From the NCBI GenBank assembly GCA_030652035.1, contig JAUSBJ010000017.1:47440-111439 (forward strand): a stretch of DNA of 64,000 bases. Reading direction: 5' to 3'. The stretch comes from Sulfurimicrobium sp. Its GTDB lineage: Bacteria > Pseudomonadota > Gammaproteobacteria > Burkholderiales > Sulfuricellaceae. The notes under the pieces were generated by a model. That model saw only the letters and a list, made by a program, of their open reading frames with translations, did no database searches and had not been told where the DNA came from. Position numbers and translations under genes: made by a program. The number at the start of each line of letters is the position of its first letter. The stretch's first letter is position 1. Below, in pieces: positions 44,190 through 55,367 of the stretch.

Positions 44190-45695
44190 CTATTTGGGCT
44201 CATATACCCATTGGTTAAGCAGGCTGCGTGCCATCAGGGCAACTTCCGATGCAGTCAGCCCTATGGGACCCGTGCCATTTTTAACCAGCGCGTCCGCAGC
44301 CAGGCCGTGCAAGTAAACCGCGAGCAGAGTGGCTTTGTCGGGGGGGAGGCGTTGCCCCAGCAAGGCAGCCATCATGCCGCACAAAATATCTCCCATGCCG
44401 GCGCTGCTCAGGCCGGGATTGCCGCTGGGGTTGATATGCCAGGTGTCATCAGGAAAAGCGCATACCGTGCCCGCGCCCTTGAGGACGATCAGGCTATTGA
44501 GCCGGCTGGCCAGCACCTGAGCGGAACCGATGCGGTCCTGCTGGATTTCATGATTGCTGCAAACCAGTAGCCGGCCGGCCTCGGTGGGGTGGGGTGTGAG
44601 GATGCTGGCGGCTTTTCGGGTTTTCAGCAGGTTTTGCAACTCGATGTGGCTGCCGAGCAGATTCAGTGCATCGGCGTCGATCACCAGCTTCAGGTCACTT
44701 TTCAGCGCTCGTTCGAGATAGCCCAAAGCCTGCGCTGACTGCCCCAGGCCAGGGCCGATAACTAGACAGTCGAGTTCCATGTCCAGCAATTGCTCCGGCC
44801 CGCGCAGCATCAGCTCAGGCTGGGAGAAATCCACGGCAGGTGAATTTTCGGCCAGCAGGCCGAGATAAACCCGGCCCGAGCCGAGCAACAGCGCGGCTCT
44901 GCCTGCCAGCAGCGCCGCGCCGGTCATGGAGTCGGCGCCGCCCAGCACGCCCACGCTGCCCAGCATGCCTTTGTGGCTGTTGCGCGGACGCGGCTTTAGA
45001 TAACGGGATACCTCGTCGGCAGCGATCAGTTTTCCCTTGGCCGGGGGCAGCAGATCCGGGGGCAGGCCCAGGGTATCGAGATGAATCTGGCCGCAGTAAT
45101 CCGGGCCGTAGGCAGTGAAGAGGCCAGGCTTCAGGCCGATGAAGGTGAGGGTGTGGTCAGCCCGGACCGCAGCGCGGAAGGGCTGGCCTGTCTCAGCGTC
45201 GAGGCCGCTCGGGATGTCGAGCGAGAGAACGGGCGTTCCCAAGCGGTTGACCTGTTTCACCAGTTCCAGGTACTGGCCGTTGAGGTCCCGTTCCAGGCCG
45301 ATGCCGAACAGGCCGTCAAGCACCAGATCCCAGTGTCCGTCAGTGGGAATGCTGGATAAAATTGTCCCGCCGCCTTCACACCATGCCTGCAGCGCAGCCG
45401 TGGCATCCACAGGCAGTTTGGCGGGATCGCCGGTCAGCACCACAGTTACCCGGTAGCCGTGTTTCTTCAGGTAACGCGCTGCTACCAGGGCATCTCCGCC
45501 ATTATTTCCTGGGCCGGCGAGAACCAATACCACATAGCAATTGCCTAATAATTGAGTAGCCAGTTCAAACGCTGTCTTGCCGGCACGTTCCATGAGCGCC
45601 GGGGATGGGGAGAGCGTAGCGGCAGCCTGTTCGATGGAGCGGATTTCATGGTTGCGGTAAAGGGGCTGGCTATGGGTAAGTCCTGCAACGAGCAT
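44190..45695 (-). CDS. nnr: Bifunctional NAD(P)H-hydrate repair enzyme
   Basis: A 501-residue enzyme that repairs damaged NAD(P)H. The N-terminal half is the epimerase (YjeF_N), with N-G-G-D-A-L-V-A-A-R-Y; the C-terminal half, from about residue 220, is the ADP-dependent dehydratase with G-S-V-G-V-L-G-G-A, N-P-G-L-S-S-A-G-M-G-D-I-L-C-G near 425 and H-P-T-E near 375. A perfect A-G-G-A-G-G lies seven bases before the ATG at 45695, so the longer frame to 45773 is discarded. It diverges from the small DUF3330 gene. Confidence 0.94.
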   Translation of the reverse strand: MLVAGLTHSQPLYRNHEIRSIEQAAATLSPSPALMERAGKTAFELATQLLGNCYVVLVLAGPGNNGGDALVAARYLKKHGYRVTVVLTGDPAKLPVDATAALQAWCEGGGTILSSIPTDGHWDLVLDGLFGIGLERDLNGQYLELVKQVNRLGTPVLSLDIPSGLDAETGQPFRAAVRADHTLTFIGLKPGLFTAYGPDYCGQIHLDTLGLPPDLLPPAKGKLIAADEVSRYLKPRPRNSHKGMLGSVGVLGGADSMTGAALLAGRAALLLGSGRVYLGLLAENSPAVDFSQPELMLRGPEQLLDMELDCLVIGPGLGQSAQALGYLERALKSDLKLVIDADALNLLGSHIELQNLLKTRKAASILTPHPTEAGRLLVCSNHEIQQDRIGSAQVLASRLNSLIVLKGAGTVCAFPDDTWHINPSGNPGLSSAGMGDILCGMMAALLGQRLPPDKATLLAVYLHGLAADALVKNGTGPIGLTASEVALMARSLLNQWVYEPK

Positions 45696-45771
45696 GGGTG
45701 AACCTCCTGTCCGAGGTGTCCAGTTTATAATGGGCCAGAGCCAAGGGGAACACCCTTTATAGGAGGGTGTC

Positions 45772-45978
45772 ATGATGAACTTGACTCATGAAGGCGCGCA
45801 AGTCGCCTCCTGCACGAATGATGAAGCATGCGAAATGGTTCAGTGCGAGGTATGCATGACAGAGGTTCCTGAGAGCGTGTCTCAAAGCGTCGAGGGAATT
45901 GATTATGTGCATCATTTTTGTGGGCTGGAGTGTCTTGGACTGTGGCGTGCAAAAGGTGAGCATCCAATTGAGCATTGA
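45772..45978 (+). CDS. Small DUF3330-like metal-binding protein
   Basis: A 68-residue protein with a cysteine-rich core: C-E-V-C-M-T-E-V-P then D-Y-V-H-H-F-C-G-L-E-C, the pattern of DUF3330 and of mercury- or zinc-ribbon-like small proteins. A-G-G-A-G-G at 45761-45766 lies five bases before the ATG at 45772 and eight before the ATG at 45775. The four cysteines could bind zinc. It diverges from nnr across a 76-base gap; no partner is evident. Confidence 0.75.
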   Translation: MMNLTHEGAQVASCTNDEACEMVQCEVCMTEVPESVSQSVEGIDYVHHFCGLECLGLWRAKGEHPIEH

Positions 45979-46172
45979 GGTGGTGGCGGTTTTTCGGTAA
46001 AGGTTGCTGCGCGGGCTTGGGCGCGGCCTCTGGGAGGTGTTTGAACCCGGAGTTCGAAATTCCTCAGGGGGCTTTGTAGCATTAAATTTCAGGCGATGAT
46101 TGAGCGCCTTCCTTAAAAGTTCTGAAATCTTGAATGCCCGGATGGATTCCTGTGTGTTTATAATCCGTTCTG

Positions 46173-46547
46173 ATGAAACTTCTTTCGCTTGCCTCTTCGT
46201 TGCTGTGTGTCTGCCTGGCTGCAACCCTTCCTGCATGGGGTGCTTCCGGAATATTCGACCAGAGCAGGGTAATGGTCGAGAATGCACGTTTGAGCGATGC
46301 CGAGGAGATGTTGCAGCAATGGCTGAGCAGCCACCCGGAAGACCAGGAAGCCCGCTTTCTGCTGGCGCGTGTGTTCGCTTGGCAGGGAAAGCATGCCGAG
46401 GCGCTGGAGCAGTACGAACGTCTGCTGGAAAAAGAGCCTGGTAACGGCGATTACCTCACAGGAAGGGCCATGCTGCCTGTGAGGGCGCGCCCGGTATCGC
46501 CAAACGGTTTACCTGACCTCTTGAGCCATCCGCTTGGCATTCCTTAG
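46173..46547 (+). CDS. Truncated TPR protein (possible decayed YaiO/NfrA-like gene)
   Basis: A 124-residue reading frame with a signal peptide (M-K-L-L-S-L, hydrophobic core, A-W-G-A-S) followed by one TPR-type repeat pair (D-A-E-E-M-L-Q-Q-W-L-S-S-H-P and A-R-V-F-A-W-Q-G-K-H-A-E-A-L-E-Q-Y). After N-G-D-Y-L-T-G-R-A the chain turns to V-R-A-R-P-V-S-P-N-G-L-P, which does not continue the repeat. In related clusters such a protein is longer and ends in an outer-membrane barrel. I read this as the 5' end of a larger gene cut short by a deletion, though it may be expressed. It overlaps the next gene. Confidence 0.55.
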   Translation: MKLLSLASSLLCVCLAATLPAWGASGIFDQSRVMVENARLSDAEEMLQQWLSSHPEDQEARFLLARVFAWQGKHAEALEQYERLLEKEPGNGDYLTGRAMLPVRARPVSPNGLPDLLSHPLGIP

Positions 46548-47619
46548 AAATACTGAAGTTATCGTCTCAGTGGCGTTTTGGACCGGAACGGCAGCGCTGG
46601 CGCTGACGGGTGCATTGCTGCTATGGCTCCTGTCCATGCGCCTGTGGTCGCTGGTGCAGCAAAAACTGCGGGAAAGAACACTCCTGCTCTGGCGCCCGCT
46701 GTTGATGTCCAGTTTTTATGCGCAACCCGAAACCCTCCCGCCTCTTTCACGCTTCGACGTGCCGCATGTTCTCGAATTGTGGAATCATCTGCACGAATCC
46801 CTGAATAGCGAAGCCCAAAATAGTCTGAGCCAAATGGCAGGCCAGGCGCGCATTCCCGTAGCGGTCAGCCTGATGCTGAGTAAAAAATCCTTTCACGCCC
46901 GCCTCCTGGCAGCCAGGACGGCAGGGAACCTGCGGCTTGTAAGCGCGTGGGATCTGTTGCGGGAGCAGCTTGCGAGCGACAGTCCGGCCTTATCCCTCGC
47001 AGCAGCCCGCGCGCTGACCCAGATTGACGCAACGCGAGCGGTGCCGTTGCTGGTGACTTGCCTGGTCGGGCGCAACGACTGGCATCCGGGAGATGTGGCG
47101 GACATTCTTCATATCGCAGACGTCGGGCAGATGGCGCAATCCCTGCATGATGTCATTTCCGCGCTGCCCGCGGATCAGGCTGGCCGGCTGATTCGTCTGC
47201 TGGCGAAAATCGCTTCTGACCAAGCGGTGTTGATCGGCAAGCAAATTCTTGTCGGCGCGACTGAAGACGACCAATTGCTCAACACTTGCCTTGACGTGCT
47301 CAATACGCCTGAAGAACTGGAGGCGGTGCGCGCACTGGCCCGTCATGCCGATTGGCATGTGCGCGTGCATGCGGCGAAGGCGCTTGGCAGACTAGGTGCG
47401 GCTGAAGATGAGGCGCTGCTGGAGGCGATGCTGGTAGATGGCCAGTGGTGGGTGCGCTATCGCGCCGCTCAGGCCTTGTCGCAACTGCCTGGAATGAATG
47501 CTGGCAAACTGCTCCGCATCAAGGACATGCAGACCGACCGCGATGCGCGCGATATGCTGCACCAAGTCATGGCGGAACTGGAATTGCGCGAGGCTTGCAT
47601 GGCGGCACAGCGTGGCTGA
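46534..47619 (+). CDS. Membrane-anchored HEAT-repeat protein
   Basis: A protein of about 361 residues with one N-terminal membrane helix (A-L-A-L-T-G-A-L-L-L-W-L-L) and HEAT-type helical repeats from about residue 110 to the end (A-A-R-T-A-G-N-L-R-L, H-A-A-K-A-L-G-R-L-G-A, Y-R-A-A-Q-A-L-S-Q-L-P). No ATG lies near the start: a TTG at 46534 and a GTG at 46570 are the options, neither with a clear ribosome site. Similar HEAT proteins sit beside poly-sugar glycosyltransferases, as here. The role is probably scaffolding; unproven. Confidence 0.7.
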   Translation: MAFLRNTEVIVSVAFWTGTAALALTGALLLWLLSMRLWSLVQQKLRERTLLLWRPLLMSSFYAQPETLPPLSRFDVPHVLELWNHLHESLNSEAQNSLSQMAGQARIPVAVSLMLSKKSFHARLLAARTAGNLRLVSAWDLLREQLASDSPALSLAAARALTQIDATRAVPLLVTCLVGRNDWHPGDVADILHIADVGQMAQSLHDVISALPADQAGRLIRLLAKIASDQAVLIGKQILVGATEDDQLLNTCLDVLNTPEELEAVRALARHADWHVRVHAAKALGRLGAAEDEALLEAMLVDGQWWVRYRAAQALSQLPGMNAGKLLRIKDMQTDRDARDMLHQVMAELELREACMAAQRG

Positions 47620-49165
47620 GCAGCATTTGCGCCTCGATCCGGCGCTCGATCAAACTCCCGGCCCATCCCCGGCCGACCTTGCCGAAGGGCTATCCACGGA
47701 TGGCGCGCCGCTTGTGTTGCAGCACGACCCGCTACTGGTTTCGCTGCCACCTCCGCCTCCCGCGCCAGGTCCGGAATTCGACTGGGGGATGGCGATATCG
47801 TCGCTGCACGGGGCATTGACGGATAGCGTGCAGCTGCTGCACTGGTTTTTCCTGCTTTATTTTTTTGCTCTCAACGGTGGCTATCTGCTGCTCAATCTGG
47901 CGTCCCTGTTCATGCACAGGTCTTATCGGCGCGAGCAAGATGCTGTAGCGCCGCCCCGCAATGAGGCGCAGCATGAAATTCCCATCAGCATCATCTTGCC
48001 TGCTGGAGACAATGCAGAAAAAGCCATCGCCAGCATACATGCCCTGCTGCAACTCGATTATGGCGAATTTGAGATCATTCTTGTCAACGACAGCACGCAG
48101 GATCAGGTGCTTAAGGCGCTGGTTCAGGCGTTTTCCCTGGTTCCCTTTCCTGAAGCCTATCGTGACCGCCTGTCGGTCAAGCAAGTAAAAGGCCTCCACG
48201 CCTCCACCGTTTATCCCGGAGTGCGGCTGGTGGACAAGGAGAGCGGCAGCCGGGCCGACGCCCTCAATGCTGCGCTCAATTGCGCCCGTTACCCCCTCTT
48301 TTGCCCTATGGACACTGATTTCATCCTGCAGCGCGACAGTCTGCGCAAGATGGGAAGGGTGTTCCGGAACAACGCTGCTGCCGTGGCGGCGTGCGCTTCA
48401 ATCGGCACCGCCAATGGCTGCGCCCTGTCCGGTGGTTTCATGGCTCGCATTGACCCGCCACGCAACTGGCTTGCGCTATTCCAGATCGTCGAAGATTTGC
48501 GCAGGGGGCAGTTTGCGCGGATGTTCTGGTCCAGATTCAATGCCATGCTGCTCACTACGGGTGTTTTCGCGGTGTTTCACAAGGAAACCGTGCTTGGCGC
48601 CGGAGGCTTTCGCACCGATGCCATGAATGAGGACATGGAACTGGTGGCGCGAATTCACCGTCTGCTGCGCCGGGAAAACAAACGCTACCTCATCACCTAT
48701 GTGCCAGATCCGGTGTGCTGGGCACATGCGCCGGAAAACCACAAAGCATTGAAAATACAGATCATGAAAAGACAATCCAGCCTGGCGCAGAGCCTGGAGA
48801 TGAACCGGCGGATGCTGTTTGATCATAAGGGCGGCAGCGTGAGCTGGTTGAGTTTTCCCTTCATACTGTTGTTCGAGATGCTGGGCCCTTTGCTGGAAGT
48901 GCTGGGCTATACGGCTATGACGCTGTTGTGGCTGTTCGGGCTGATTTCCTTTCAGGCCTACTGGACTTTCCTGCTGGCCGTCATCGGTCTGGGCATGCTG
49001 CTTTCAGCGAGTGCCGTGCTGCTGGACGAAATGACATTGACTCCCGAGCGAAAATTTACCCATACGCTCAAACTGTTTGCCGCCGCGCTACTGGAAAATT
49101 TCGGCTATCGCCAATTGACGGCGTTATGGCGCGTAATCGGCTTGTGGCGCCATGGGCTCAGTTGA
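47612..49165 (+). CDS. Membrane GT2 glycosyltransferase (processive type, altered QxxRW)
   Basis: A 517-residue inner-membrane glycosyltransferase. GTG at 47612 overlaps the HEAT gene stop by eight bases and is preferred over the unsupported frame from 47498. A membrane helix lies near residues 80-105, the GT2 domain has S-R-A-D-A-L-N-A-A-L near 215, M-D-T-D-F as DxD near 232, and N-E-D-M-E-L near 335 (catalytic ED). The usual QxxRW motif after it is replaced by Q-S-S-L-A in R-Q-S-S-L-A-Q-S. C-terminal helices occupy about 415-475. Relatives make poly-sugars such as PNAG; processivity here is doubtful. Confidence 0.83.
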   Translation: MAEQHLRLDPALDQTPGPSPADLAEGLSTDGAPLVLQHDPLLVSLPPPPPAPGPEFDWGMAISSLHGALTDSVQLLHWFFLLYFFALNGGYLLLNLASLFMHRSYRREQDAVAPPRNEAQHEIPISIILPAGDNAEKAIASIHALLQLDYGEFEIILVNDSTQDQVLKALVQAFSLVPFPEAYRDRLSVKQVKGLHASTVYPGVRLVDKESGSRADALNAALNCARYPLFCPMDTDFILQRDSLRKMGRVFRNNAAAVAACASIGTANGCALSGGFMARIDPPRNWLALFQIVEDLRRGQFARMFWSRFNAMLLTTGVFAVFHKETVLGAGGFRTDAMNEDMELVARIHRLLRRENKRYLITYVPDPVCWAHAPENHKALKIQIMKRQSSLAQSLEMNRRMLFDHKGGSVSWLSFPFILLFEMLGPLLEVLGYTAMTLLWLFGLISFQAYWTFLLAVIGLGMLLSASAVLLDEMTLTPERKFTHTLKLFAAALLENFGYRQLTALWRVIGLWRHGLS

Positions 49166-49277
49166 GCTAGCCAAACAGCATAACCTGGCATAAGCACGTC
49201 ACAAGCCGGATCACTGCCTCATAAAGCAGGACGTTTTTGGGGTAAAATCACGTTTTTCCGTATCTGCCCGGATTCTC

Positions 49278-52200
49278 ATGATGTCCCAAACCATTTCACT
49301 GCGCGGCCGCAACGCACTTTCCCCGTTTCGCTACGACAAACTGATGCGTTCCCTTGCGGCGAGCGCGCCTGCCGTCACTCATGTATATGCCGAATACTGG
49401 CACTTCGTTGCAACAGAGCGTGCTCTGGATGCTTCCGAACATGAGCGGTTGGTACAGATATTGAGCTACGGACCAGCGGCCAAGGAAGAGCAGCCAGAAG
49501 GCGAATTGCTGCTGGTGACGCCGCGCTTTGGCACCATTTCGCCGTGGTCCTCCAAAGCGAGCGACATTGCGCGGCATTGCGGCCTGGAAATGATCGAGCG
49601 TATCGAGCGCGGTATCGCCTTTTATGTGCAGAAAAGCGATGGCTCGGTTTTGACCGGGGAAGAAAAGTCCGCGCTGCTGCCGCTGATCCATGATCGCATG
49701 ACCGATGTGGTCCTGGCTGATTTCTCCCAGGCGGAAAAGCTGTTTCATCATGTAGCGCCGCAGCCTTTGCGTTCGGTGGATATCCTGGGCGGTGGCGCAG
49801 CGGCCCTGGAGCAGGCCAATCGCGAATGGGGGATGGCGCTGTCGGGTGATGAAATCGAATATCTGGTGGAGAATTTCGCCCGTATCGGACGCAACCCAAC
49901 CGACGTGGAACTGATGATGTTCGCGCAGGCCAATTCCGAACATTGCCGCCACAAGATTTTCAACGCGGACTGGGTGATCGATGGCAAGCCACAGCCCCAT
50001 TCGCTTTTCGGCATGATCCGCAATACTCACGCCAAAGCGCCGCGCGGCACGGTGGTCGCCTACTCGGACAATTCCTCGGTGATCGAGGGTGCAGAAATTG
50101 CGCGTTTCTATCCCGATGCCGATGGCAAGCGTTACCGCTACGTCAGCGAAAAAACCCATATTCTGATGAAAGTGGAAACCCACAATCATCCCACCGCGAT
50201 TTCTCCTTTTCCCGGTGCTGCCACTGGTTCGGGCGGCGAGATACGCGACGAGGGCGCAACCGGCACCGGCTCGAAACCCAAGGCCGGCCTGAGCGGATTT
50301 TCCGTATCCAACCTCAATATTCCCGGCTTCAGCCAGCCTTGGGAAGGCAATTACGGCAAGCCTGGGCGCATCGTTTCGGCCTTGCAAATCATGCTCGAAG
50401 GCCCGATCGGCGCGGCGGCCTTCAACAACGAATTTGGCCGCCCCAATCTGGCAGGTTATTTCCGCACCTTCGAAGAAGAAGTTGCGGGCGAGATGCGCGG
50501 CTATCACAAACCCATCATGCTCGCAGGCGGTGTGGGCAATATCAGCGACAGGCACTCGTTCAAGGGTGAGGTCACACCCGGCGCGCTGCTGATCCAGCTG
50601 GGCGGCCCCGGCATGCTGATCGGCCTGGGCGGGGGTGCGGCTTCCAGCATGGATACCGGCGCCAACGCCGAGAATCTGGATTTCGATTCGGTGCAGCGTG
50701 GCAATCCTGAAATGCAGCGGCGGGCCCAGGAGGTGATCGACCGCTGCTGGCAGATGGGCGAAGCCAATCCGATTCTCTCTATCCACGACGTCGGCGCGGG
50801 CGGTATTTCCAATGCGCTGCCCGAGTTGGTGCATGGTTCGGGCAGGGGCGGGCGCTTCCAGTTGCGCGATGTGCCTTCTGAGGAGCCGGGCATGTCGCCG
50901 ATGCAGATATGGTCCAACGAATCGCAGGAGCGGTATGTGCTGGCTATTGAGCCAGACAGCCTGGAAACCTTTGCCGCCATGTGCGAGCGTGAGCGCTGCC
51001 CTTATGCCGTGATCGGCGAGGCCACGGACGATCACCAACTGGTGGTTGAAGACAATCATTTCGGCAACAAGCCGGTGGACATGGACATGAACGTCCTGCT
51101 CGGCAAACCGCCGCGCATGACCCGTACCGTGGCTCATGCACAGCGCGCTCTGGCGGCCTTCGACGTGGAAAAGCTGGAGCTGAAGGACGCAGCCTACCGC
51201 GTGTTGCGTCTGCCCACCGTGGGCGACAAGACTTTCCTCATCAGCATCGGCGACCGCACCGTGGGCGGATTCACCGCGCGGGACCAGTTCGTCGGGCCGT
51301 GGCAGACGCCGGTGGCGGACGTGGCTGTGACCGCCATGGGTTACGATACCTATTGCGGGGAAGCCTTTGCCATGGGCGAACGCACGCCGCTGGCCTTGCT
51401 GAATGCCCCTGCCTCGGGACGCATGGCGATCGGCGAGGCGGTGACCAATATCGCCGCCGCCCTGATTGATGGGATCGGCGATATCAAACTCTCCGCCAAC
51501 TGGATGGTGGCGGCAGGGCATCCGGGCGAGGACGCAGCCCTGTACGACACAGTGCACGCGGTCGGCATGGAATTCTGCCCGGATCTGGGCGTGAGCATCC
51601 CGGTAGGCAAGGATTCCATGTCGATGAAGTCCGTCTGGGAAGAGGGGGGGATCAAAAAATCGGTGACCTCGCCACTCTCGCTGATCATTACCGCATTTGC
51701 GCCCACGCCGGATGCGCGTCGTACGTTGACTCCGCAACTGCGTGCCGATCTGGGCGACACCGATCTGATTCTGATCGACCTTGGCCGTGGCCGCGCCCGT
51801 CTCGGCGGCTCCGCGCTGGCTCAGGTCTACGGCCAGGTGGGTGATGAAGCGCCGGACGTACTGGTTGCCGCACATCTCAAGGCGTTTTTCGAGGCCGTGC
51901 AGAAGCTCAATCGCGACGGCAAGATCGTTGCCTATCATGACCGTTCCGACGGTGGCTTGTTCGTTTCCCTGTGCGAAATGATGTTCGCCGGTCACGTTGG
52001 CGTCACGCTGGATGTGGACGAGCTTTGTTACGAGCAGATCCGCAGCGATGTGGAGGAGAGCGGCAAGGAAGAGCCCGAAATTCCTTCCGGCAGTTATTCC
52101 AGCCGAATTTTCGGTGTCCTTTTCAACGAGGAACTGGGCGCGGTCCTGCAGGTACGACGCGCGGATACCCCGGCGGTGATGCAAGCTTTCTTCGATGCCG

Positions 52201-53237
52201 GGATGCGCAGCGAATTCCACGTCATCGGCGCGCTCAACCATGAAGACCGCCTGCGCATTCTGCGCAGCGAAGTCGAGGTATTCAGCGAAAGCCGCGTGGA
52301 ATTGCAGCGCGCCTGGTCGGAAACCACCAGCCAGATGCAAAAACTGCGCGACAACCCGGAATGCGCGCAGCAGGAATTCGACCGTATTCTCGATCAGGCC
52401 GATAGCGGATTGCGGGCTGAACCTACTTTCGATATCAATGACAATATTGCCGCACCCTTCATCAACAGCGGGGTTCGACCAGCCATGGCAATCCTGCGCG
52501 AACAGGGCGTGAATGGTCAGGTTGAAATGGCGGCTGCTTTCGACCGCGCCGGTTTCGCTGCGGTCGACGTGCACATGAGCGACATCATCGCCGGACGTGT
52601 CTCGCTCGGGGACTTCAAGGGCCTGGTGGCGTGCGGCGGTTTCTCATATGGTGACGTCCTTGGAGCAGGAGAGGGCTGGGCAAAATCCATCCTGTTCAAT
52701 GCCCGCGCCCGTGACGAGTTCGAAGCCTTCTTCCGGCGCGATGATTCCTTCGCCCTCGGTGTATGCAACGGCTGCCAGATGATGAGCAATCTTCACACCA
52801 TTATTCCTGGCGCGGAAAACTGGCCTCATTTTGTACGCAACAAGTCGGAACAGTTTGAAGCCCGCTTCGTTATGGTGGAAGTGCCGGAGAACCCATCGCT
52901 GTTCCTTGACGGCATGGCTGGAAGCCGCATGCCCATCGTGGTTGCACACGGCGAGGGCTACGCCGAGTTTGCCTCGACCGAGGCGCGACAAAAATCGCTG
53001 GTGGCCTTGCGTTATGTCGATCATCGCGGCCAGCCCGCGCAAAGCTACCCGGCAAATCCGAACGGTTCGCCGGATGGCATCACTGGCCTGACCACCCCGG
53101 ACGGCCGTTTCACCATCATGATGCCGCATCCGGAGAGGGTGTTCCGCACCGTGCAGCACTCCTGGCATCCCGATGGCTGGGGCGAGGATGGCCCATGGAT
53201 GCGCATGTTCCGCAACGCGCGCAAGTGGGTTGGATAA
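49278..53237 (+). CDS. purL: Phosphoribosylformylglycinamidine synthase
   Basis: The full-length 1319-residue large-form PurL of purine synthesis, turning FGAR, ATP and glutamine into FGAM. The synthetase core has [15 protein letters not shown] near residue 300, the FGAM-synthase linker shows [11 protein letters not shown], and the C-terminal glutaminase has F-S-Y-G-D-V-L-G near 1120, C-N-G-C-Q with catalytic Cys near 1165, and H-P-E-R-V near 1290. Two adjacent ATGs (49278, 49281) could start it. It is separate from the clusters on both sides. Confidence 0.97.
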   Translation: MMSQTISLRGRNALSPFRYDKLMRSLAASAPAVTHVYAEYWHFVATERALDASEHERLVQILSYGPAAKEEQPEGELLLVTPRFGTISPWSSKASDIARHCGLEMIERIERGIAFYVQKSDGSVLTGEEKSALLPLIHDRMTDVVLADFSQAEKLFHHVAPQPLRSVDILGGGAAALEQANREWGMALSGDEIEYLVENFARIGRNPTDVELMMFAQANSEHCRHKIFNADWVIDGKPQPHSLFGMIRNTHAKAPRGTVVAYSDNSSVIEGAEIARFYPDADGKRYRYVSEKTHILMKVETHNHPTAISPFPGAATGSGGEIRDEGATGTGSKPKAGLSGFSVSNLNIPGFSQPWEGNYGKPGRIVSALQIMLEGPIGAAAFNNEFGRPNLAGYFRTFEEEVAGEMRGYHKPIMLAGGVGNISDRHSFKGEVTPGALLIQLGGPGMLIGLGGGAASSMDTGANAENLDFDSVQRGNPEMQRRAQEVIDRCWQMGEANPILSIHDVGAGGISNALPELVHGSGRGGRFQLRDVPSEEPGMSPMQIWSNESQERYVLAIEPDSLETFAAMCERERCPYAVIGEATDDHQLVVEDNHFGNKPVDMDMNVLLGKPPRMTRTVAHAQRALAAFDVEKLELKDAAYRVLRLPTVGDKTFLISIGDRTVGGFTARDQFVGPWQTPVADVAVTAMGYDTYCGEAFAMGERTPLALLNAPASGRMAIGEAVTNIAAALIDGIGDIKLSANWMVAAGHPGEDAALYDTVHAVGMEFCPDLGVSIPVGKDSMSMKSVWEEGGIKKSVTSPLSLIITAFAPTPDARRTLTPQLRADLGDTDLILIDLGRGRARLGGSALAQVYGQVGDEAPDVLVAAHLKAFFEAVQKLNRDGKIVAYHDRSDGGLFVSLCEMMFAGHVGVTLDVDELCYEQIRSDVEESGKEEPEIPSGSYSSRIFGVLFNEELGAVLQVRRADTPAVMQAFFDAGMRSEFHVIGALNHEDRLRILRSEVEVFSESRVELQRAWSETTSQMQKLRDNPECAQQEFDRILDQADSGLRAEPTFDINDNIAAPFINSGVRPAMAILREQGVNGQVEMAAAFDRAGFAAVDVHMSDIIAGRVSLGDFKGLVACGGFSYGDVLGAGEGWAKSILFNARARDEFEAFFRRDDSFALGVCNGCQMMSNLHTIIPGAENWPHFVRNKSEQFEARFVMVEVPENPSLFLDGMAGSRMPIVVAHGEGYAEFASTEARQKSLVALRYVDHRGQPAQSYPANPNGSPDGITGLTTPDGRFTIMMPHPERVFRTVQHSWHPDGWGEDGPWMRMFRNARKWVG

Positions 53238-53295
53238 CTTAGCGCAGGTTTTCGTTGTGTTGTTGCCGAGTTCTCCGTATAATTCGGCCACCCTT

Positions 53296-53372
53296 AGGCG
53301 CGTAGCTCAGCTGGTTAGAGCATCACCTTGACATGGTGGGGGTCGTTGGTTCGAGTCCAATCGCGCCTACCA
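53296..53372 (+). tRNA. tRNA-Val (anticodon GAC)
   Basis: A full cloverleaf folds: seven-base acceptor stem from A53296, D-arm GCTC/GAGC, anticodon arm with loop TTGACAT (anticodon GAC), T-arm GTTGG/CCAAT with loop TTCGAGT, discriminator A and encoded CCA ending at 53372. It lies 53 bases before thrS and may be part of the same transcript. Only one U-G pair is present at the first base of the anticodon stem, which is allowed. Confidence 0.97.
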
Positions 53373-53424
53373 GCTTTTCCTAAAATGCGGCCTTGCCGCA
53401 TTTTTTGTTTCCGGACTGATTTCT

Positions 53425-55341
53425 ATGCCTGTAATTCGTTTACCTGATGGTTCCGAACGCAAATTTGAACAAGCGGTGACGGTAGCCGAAGTGGCCGCAA
53501 ATATCGGCGCTGGCTTGGCCCGCGTGGCACTGGCTGGCAAAGTTGACGGCAAGCTTGTCGATACTTCTTTTCTCATCAAGCAAGATGCGGATCTATCCAT
53601 CATCACCGACAAGGATGCTGAAGGACAGGATGTAATCCGTCATTCGGCGGCTCACTTGCTGGCCCAGGCAGTCAAGGCGCTGTTTCCCGAAGCGCAGGTC
53701 ACGATCGGACCGGTGATCGAGGACGGTTTCTTCTACGATTTCTCCTACAAACGCCCGTTCACTCCGGAAGATTTGCAGGCCATCGAGAAAAAGATGGCGG
53801 AAATCGTCAAGGCCGATCTGAAAGTCGAACGCACTGTGTTGTCGCGCACCGATGCGATTCATTTCTTCAAGAATCTGGGTGAGCATTACAAGGCCCAGAT
53901 CATCGAGTCCATCCCCAGCGAAGAGGACCTTTCGCTCTACACCCAGGGTGAATTCACCGATCTGTGCCGCGGCCCGCATGTGCCTTCGACCGGCAAGCTC
54001 AAGGTGTTCAAGCTGATGAAGGTGGCTGGCGCCTACTGGCGCGGCGACTCGAAAAACGAGATGCTTCAGCGCATCTACGGAACTGCATGGGCGAAAAAAG
54101 AGGATCAGGAAGCTTATCTGCATCGCCTGGAAGAAGCTGAAAAACGCGACCACCGAAAGATCGGCAAGACCCAGGACCTGTTTCACCTGCAGGACGAAGC
54201 GCCCGGCATGGTTTTCTGGCACCCCAAGGGCTGGCATATCTGGCAAGTGGTGGAGCAGTACATGCGCCAGATTTTCCGCGACAACGGCTACCAGGAAATC
54301 CGCACCCCGCAGGTCATGGATCGTTCTTTGTGGGAGAAATCCGGCCACTGGGAAATGTACGCCGAGAACATGTTCACCACATCCTCCGAAAATCGCGATT
54401 ACGCGGTCAAGCCGATGAACTGCCCTGCTCATATTCAGATTTTCAATCAGGGTCTGAAAAGCTACCGCGATCTACCGCTGCGTCTGGCCGAGTTCGGCTG
54501 TTGCCACCGCAACGAACCCTCAGGTGCGCTGCACGGCATCATGCGTGTGCGTGGCTTTACCCAGGATGATGCGCATATCTTCTGCATGGAAGAGCAAATT
54601 CAGGGCGAGGCCTTGGCGTTCATCGAATTGACGCAAAAGGTTTATGCTGATTTCGGCTTCAACGATATCCAGATCAAGCTTTCCACGCGGCCAGAGAAAC
54701 GCATCGGCAGCGATGCGGTATGGGATCGGGCTGAATCCTCATTGGCTGAAGCGCTGGCCGCCAAAGGCCTTGAATACCAGCTCCAGCCTGGCGAAGGCGC
54801 GTTCTATGGGCCAAAAATCGAATTCTCGCTGAAAGATTGTCTTGGGCGGGTGTGGCAGTGCGGCACCTTGCAACTTGATTTTGCGCTACCGGAACGCCTT
54901 GGCGCCGAATATGTGGCCGAGGACAATACGCGCAAAATCCCGGTGATGCTGCATCGCGCAATCCTTGGCTCAATGGAGCGCTTCATCGGCATTCTGATCG
55001 AGCACTATGCGGGCGCATATCCTTTGTGGCTGGCGCCGGTACAATTGGCAATCCTGAATATTTCAGAATCTCAGGCGGATTATGCGCGTCAGGTGGCTGA
55101 GCAGTTGAGGCTAAATGGCTTCCGTGTGCATCAGGACTTGAGAAATGAGAAGATTACCTATAAAATTCGGGAACATAGCATGCAGAGGCTGCCTTATCTT
55201 CTGATTGTTGGAGACAAGGAAATGGCTTCTAACTTAGTTGCCGTGCGAACCCGCAAGGGCGAGGACCTTGGCCAGATGACGCTGGAAGCGCTACTGGAGC
55301 GGATGTCCAAGGATCTGGCCGATAAGGGAAGCACGGCTTAA
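53425..55341 (+). CDS. thrS: Threonyl-tRNA synthetase
   Basis: The 638-residue class II synthetase. The TGS domain fills residues 1-62, the editing domain has H-S-A-A-H-L-L-A near 73 and a C-R-G-P-H-V near 182 for zinc, and the catalytic core contains R-T-P-Q-V-M near 295, the zinc Cys in M-N-C-P-A-H near 335, F-R-N-E-P-style motif 2 (H-R-N-E-P-S-G) near 365, and motif 3 G-S-M-E-R-F near 515; the anticodon domain ends the protein. ATG at 53425. It begins the thrS-infC-rpmI-rplT-pheS-pheT-ihfA operon. Confidence 0.98.
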   Translation: MPVIRLPDGSERKFEQAVTVAEVAANIGAGLARVALAGKVDGKLVDTSFLIKQDADLSIITDKDAEGQDVIRHSAAHLLAQAVKALFPEAQVTIGPVIEDGFFYDFSYKRPFTPEDLQAIEKKMAEIVKADLKVERTVLSRTDAIHFFKNLGEHYKAQIIESIPSEEDLSLYTQGEFTDLCRGPHVPSTGKLKVFKLMKVAGAYWRGDSKNEMLQRIYGTAWAKKEDQEAYLHRLEEAEKRDHRKIGKTQDLFHLQDEAPGMVFWHPKGWHIWQVVEQYMRQIFRDNGYQEIRTPQVMDRSLWEKSGHWEMYAENMFTTSSENRDYAVKPMNCPAHIQIFNQGLKSYRDLPLRLAEFGCCHRNEPSGALHGIMRVRGFTQDDAHIFCMEEQIQGEALAFIELTQKVYADFGFNDIQIKLSTRPEKRIGSDAVWDRAESSLAEALAAKGLEYQLQPGEGAFYGPKIEFSLKDCLGRVWQCGTLQLDFALPERLGAEYVAEDNTRKIPVMLHRAILGSMERFIGILIEHYAGAYPLWLAPVQLAILNISESQADYARQVAEQLRLNGFRVHQDLRNEKITYKIREHSMQRLPYLLIVGDKEMASNLVAVRTRKGEDLGQMTLEALLERMSKDLADKGSTA

Positions 55342-55367
55342 TTTTTATTTGATTTGGAGATTTAGCT

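Noticed and set aside
49243..49248. TAAAAT as possible purL -10 box
   Set aside because: No -35 match at a fitting distance; left out of the features.
49296..52574. Very long open frame (about 1092 codons) on the minus strand
   Set aside because: It runs opposite to purL, whose domains and catalytic motifs are clear; the minus frame has no recognisable domain and results from GC-rich codon use.
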